A program made the translations under genes and the position numbers. This document shows, in pieces, positions 7,426 to 8,210 of a stretch of DNA of 8,210 nt (within the stretch, counting starts at the first letter, position 1; each line of letters starts with the position of its first letter). Source of the stretch: a bacterium (GTDB taxonomy: Bacteria; Patescibacteriota; Saccharimonadia; Saccharimonadales; Saccharimonadaceae). Location of the stretch: positions 1 to 8,210 of the forward strand of contig JAHKZT010000028.1 of NCBI GenBank assembly GCA_020626475.1. The letters run 5' to 3'. The notes beneath the pieces were generated by a model. It saw only the letters and a list, made by a program, of their open reading frames with translations. It made no database searches and was not told the DNA's origin.

Positions 7426-8210
7426 ATGCGTAAAATAACAGATTTCCTAGTCAACCATTGCTATGTTATTTTTGCTGTCTTTCTCGCTTTGACCGGTGTT
7501 TGCGGCTTCCTCGCCACCCAGGTCAAAATCAACAAAGACATCTATTCTTATATGCCGGCCGATTCCGAAACCAGCCTCGGCCTTAACATCATGAACGATG
7601 AGTTTCATTATAATGACACTGCCGAATATGAAATGATGCTTACCGACGTTCCAGAAGATCAGAAGATGGCTATCAAAGAGGACATCGAAAAGGTCGAGAA
7701 CGTCAAATCCGTCGATTACGACGAGTCTGATGACTACAATCGCGACCAGTACACTCGCTACAAAATCACTATCGATGCGCCGGCCGATTCTGAAGAATGT
7801 TCCAAGGCTTACCGTGCCATTCACGATAAATACAAAGAGCAGTACGAAATCGCTGAATCCGGCAAGGTCCATACCTTCCAGGGCGACGTTCTCAAGATTC
7901 CGGTCGCACTCCTCGCCATCGCCTTCGCGCTCGTCATCCTTTTTATCATGAGCAAATCCTGGATCGAACCAGTCCTCTTCTTTATCTCCATCATGCTCGC
8001 TGTCGTGATGAATATGGGGACCAATATCATTTTCCCAAACGTCTCTCATATTACTAACGCAATCGCCGCCATTCTTCAGATGGCACTCTCCATGGATTAC
8101 GCTATTATGCTTTCTACGCGCTACCGTCAGGAAAAGCAAAAGAAAGATTGCCCAGACAAATACACTGCTATGCGCCGCGCAATGCGCTATTCCTTCGGCG
8201 CTATTTCTTC
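7426..8210 (+). CDS. MMPL/RND-family membrane transporter, 3' end outside the window
   Basis: Open without a stop from ATG 7426 to the window end (261 codons). The first hydrophobic helix (about 11-32) leads to an acidic extracytoplasmic domain (about 33-155) beginning QVKINKDIYSYMPADSE, where MMPL proteins have a comparable stretch. Helices at about 157-176, 180-204 and 211-232 follow. The last holds MDYAIMLSTRYRQEK, the MMPL signature; D224-Y225 match the Asp-Tyr pair that MmpL-type proteins use for proton coupling. This is the first half of a protein normally of 700 or more residues, moving lipids or hydrophobic compounds by the proton gradient. Divergence from tetR suggests ligand-controlled expression. 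There is no Shine-Dalgarno (an AGG sits too close to the ATG); TATAAT lies 8 nt upstream. The substrate is unknown. Confidence 0.88.
   Translation, partial: MRKITDFLVNHCYVIFAVFLALTGVCGFLATQVKINKDIYSYMPADSETSLGLNIMNDEFHYNDTAEYEMMLTDVPEDQKMAIKEDIEKVENVKSVDYDESDDYNRDQYTRYKITIDAPADSEECSKAYRAIHDKYKEQYEIAESGKVHTFQGDVLKIPVALLAIAFALVILFIMSKSWIEPVLFFISIMLAVVMNMGTNIIFPNVSHITNAIAAILQMALSMDYAIMLSTRYRQEKQKKDCPDKYTAMRRAMRYSFGAIS

Noticed and set aside
7447..8139. 230-codon open frame on the minus strand opposite the MMPL gene
   Set aside because: It is a shadow: the plus frame has clear MMPL signatures and membrane helices, while the minus translation is low-complexity and has no promoter or ribosome site.

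Overview
The window comes from a bacterium using the standard genetic code: the 127-aa gene ends in a TGA that is followed directly by an intrinsic terminator. The best fit I can offer is a Saccharibacteria (TM7)/Patescibacteria-like organism. Pointers to this are a small membrane protein with an FSIGLLLRTLFQPFRQIS-type block, coupled to a membrane-anchored degenerate Clp-type AAA+ protein, and a DnaK that carries the long nucleotide-binding-domain insert missing from B. subtilis DnaK. This placement is from memory of families. I ran no search, and a Firmicutes origin for the right-hand part cannot be excluded.

Layout. (1) Positions 1-1883 (+) hold dnaK, lacking only its first few codons, closed by a strong, probably bidirectional terminator (1901-1930). 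(2) Positions 1931-2183 hold no convincing intact gene. On the minus strand they read as two protein-like stretches in different frames, possibly a decayed gene behind the clp-like gene. (3) Positions 4957-2184 (-) form a two-gene, translationally coupled module: a small membrane protein, then a 797-aa protein with two membrane helices, an eroded first AAA+ domain and an intact second one. (4) Around 4964-5014 two promoters stand back to back with overlapping -35 hexamers. One serves the membrane module; the other, a perfect consensus promoter, serves an unrecognised 127-aa gene with a leader of about 105 nt. (5) Positions 5618-6160 (+) encode a secreted or membrane-anchored 180-aa protein with its own promoter; its terminator lies inside the 3' end of the convergent gene. 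(6) Positions 7313-6164 (-) hold a TetR-family regulator followed 7 bp later by a metallo-beta-lactamase-fold hydrolase. (7) Diverging from tetR, 7426 to beyond the window end (+), is the start of an MMPL/RND-family membrane transporter. The 112-bp tetR/MMPL gap holds a repeated 16-bp candidate operator, one copy covering the tetR -35.

How it fits together. The tetR-hydrolase/MMPL block looks like a regulated export locus: TetR probably represses itself and perhaps the divergent exporter. The membrane protein/AAA+ pair looks like a dedicated membrane machine in which one ATPase ring has become structural. A theme across the window is translation start style. Four genes have a -10-like hexamer 6-8 nt before the ATG and no Shine-Dalgarno, so their mRNAs are probably leaderless or nearly so, while the two plus-strand genes at 5126 and 5618 have ordinary ribosome binding sites.
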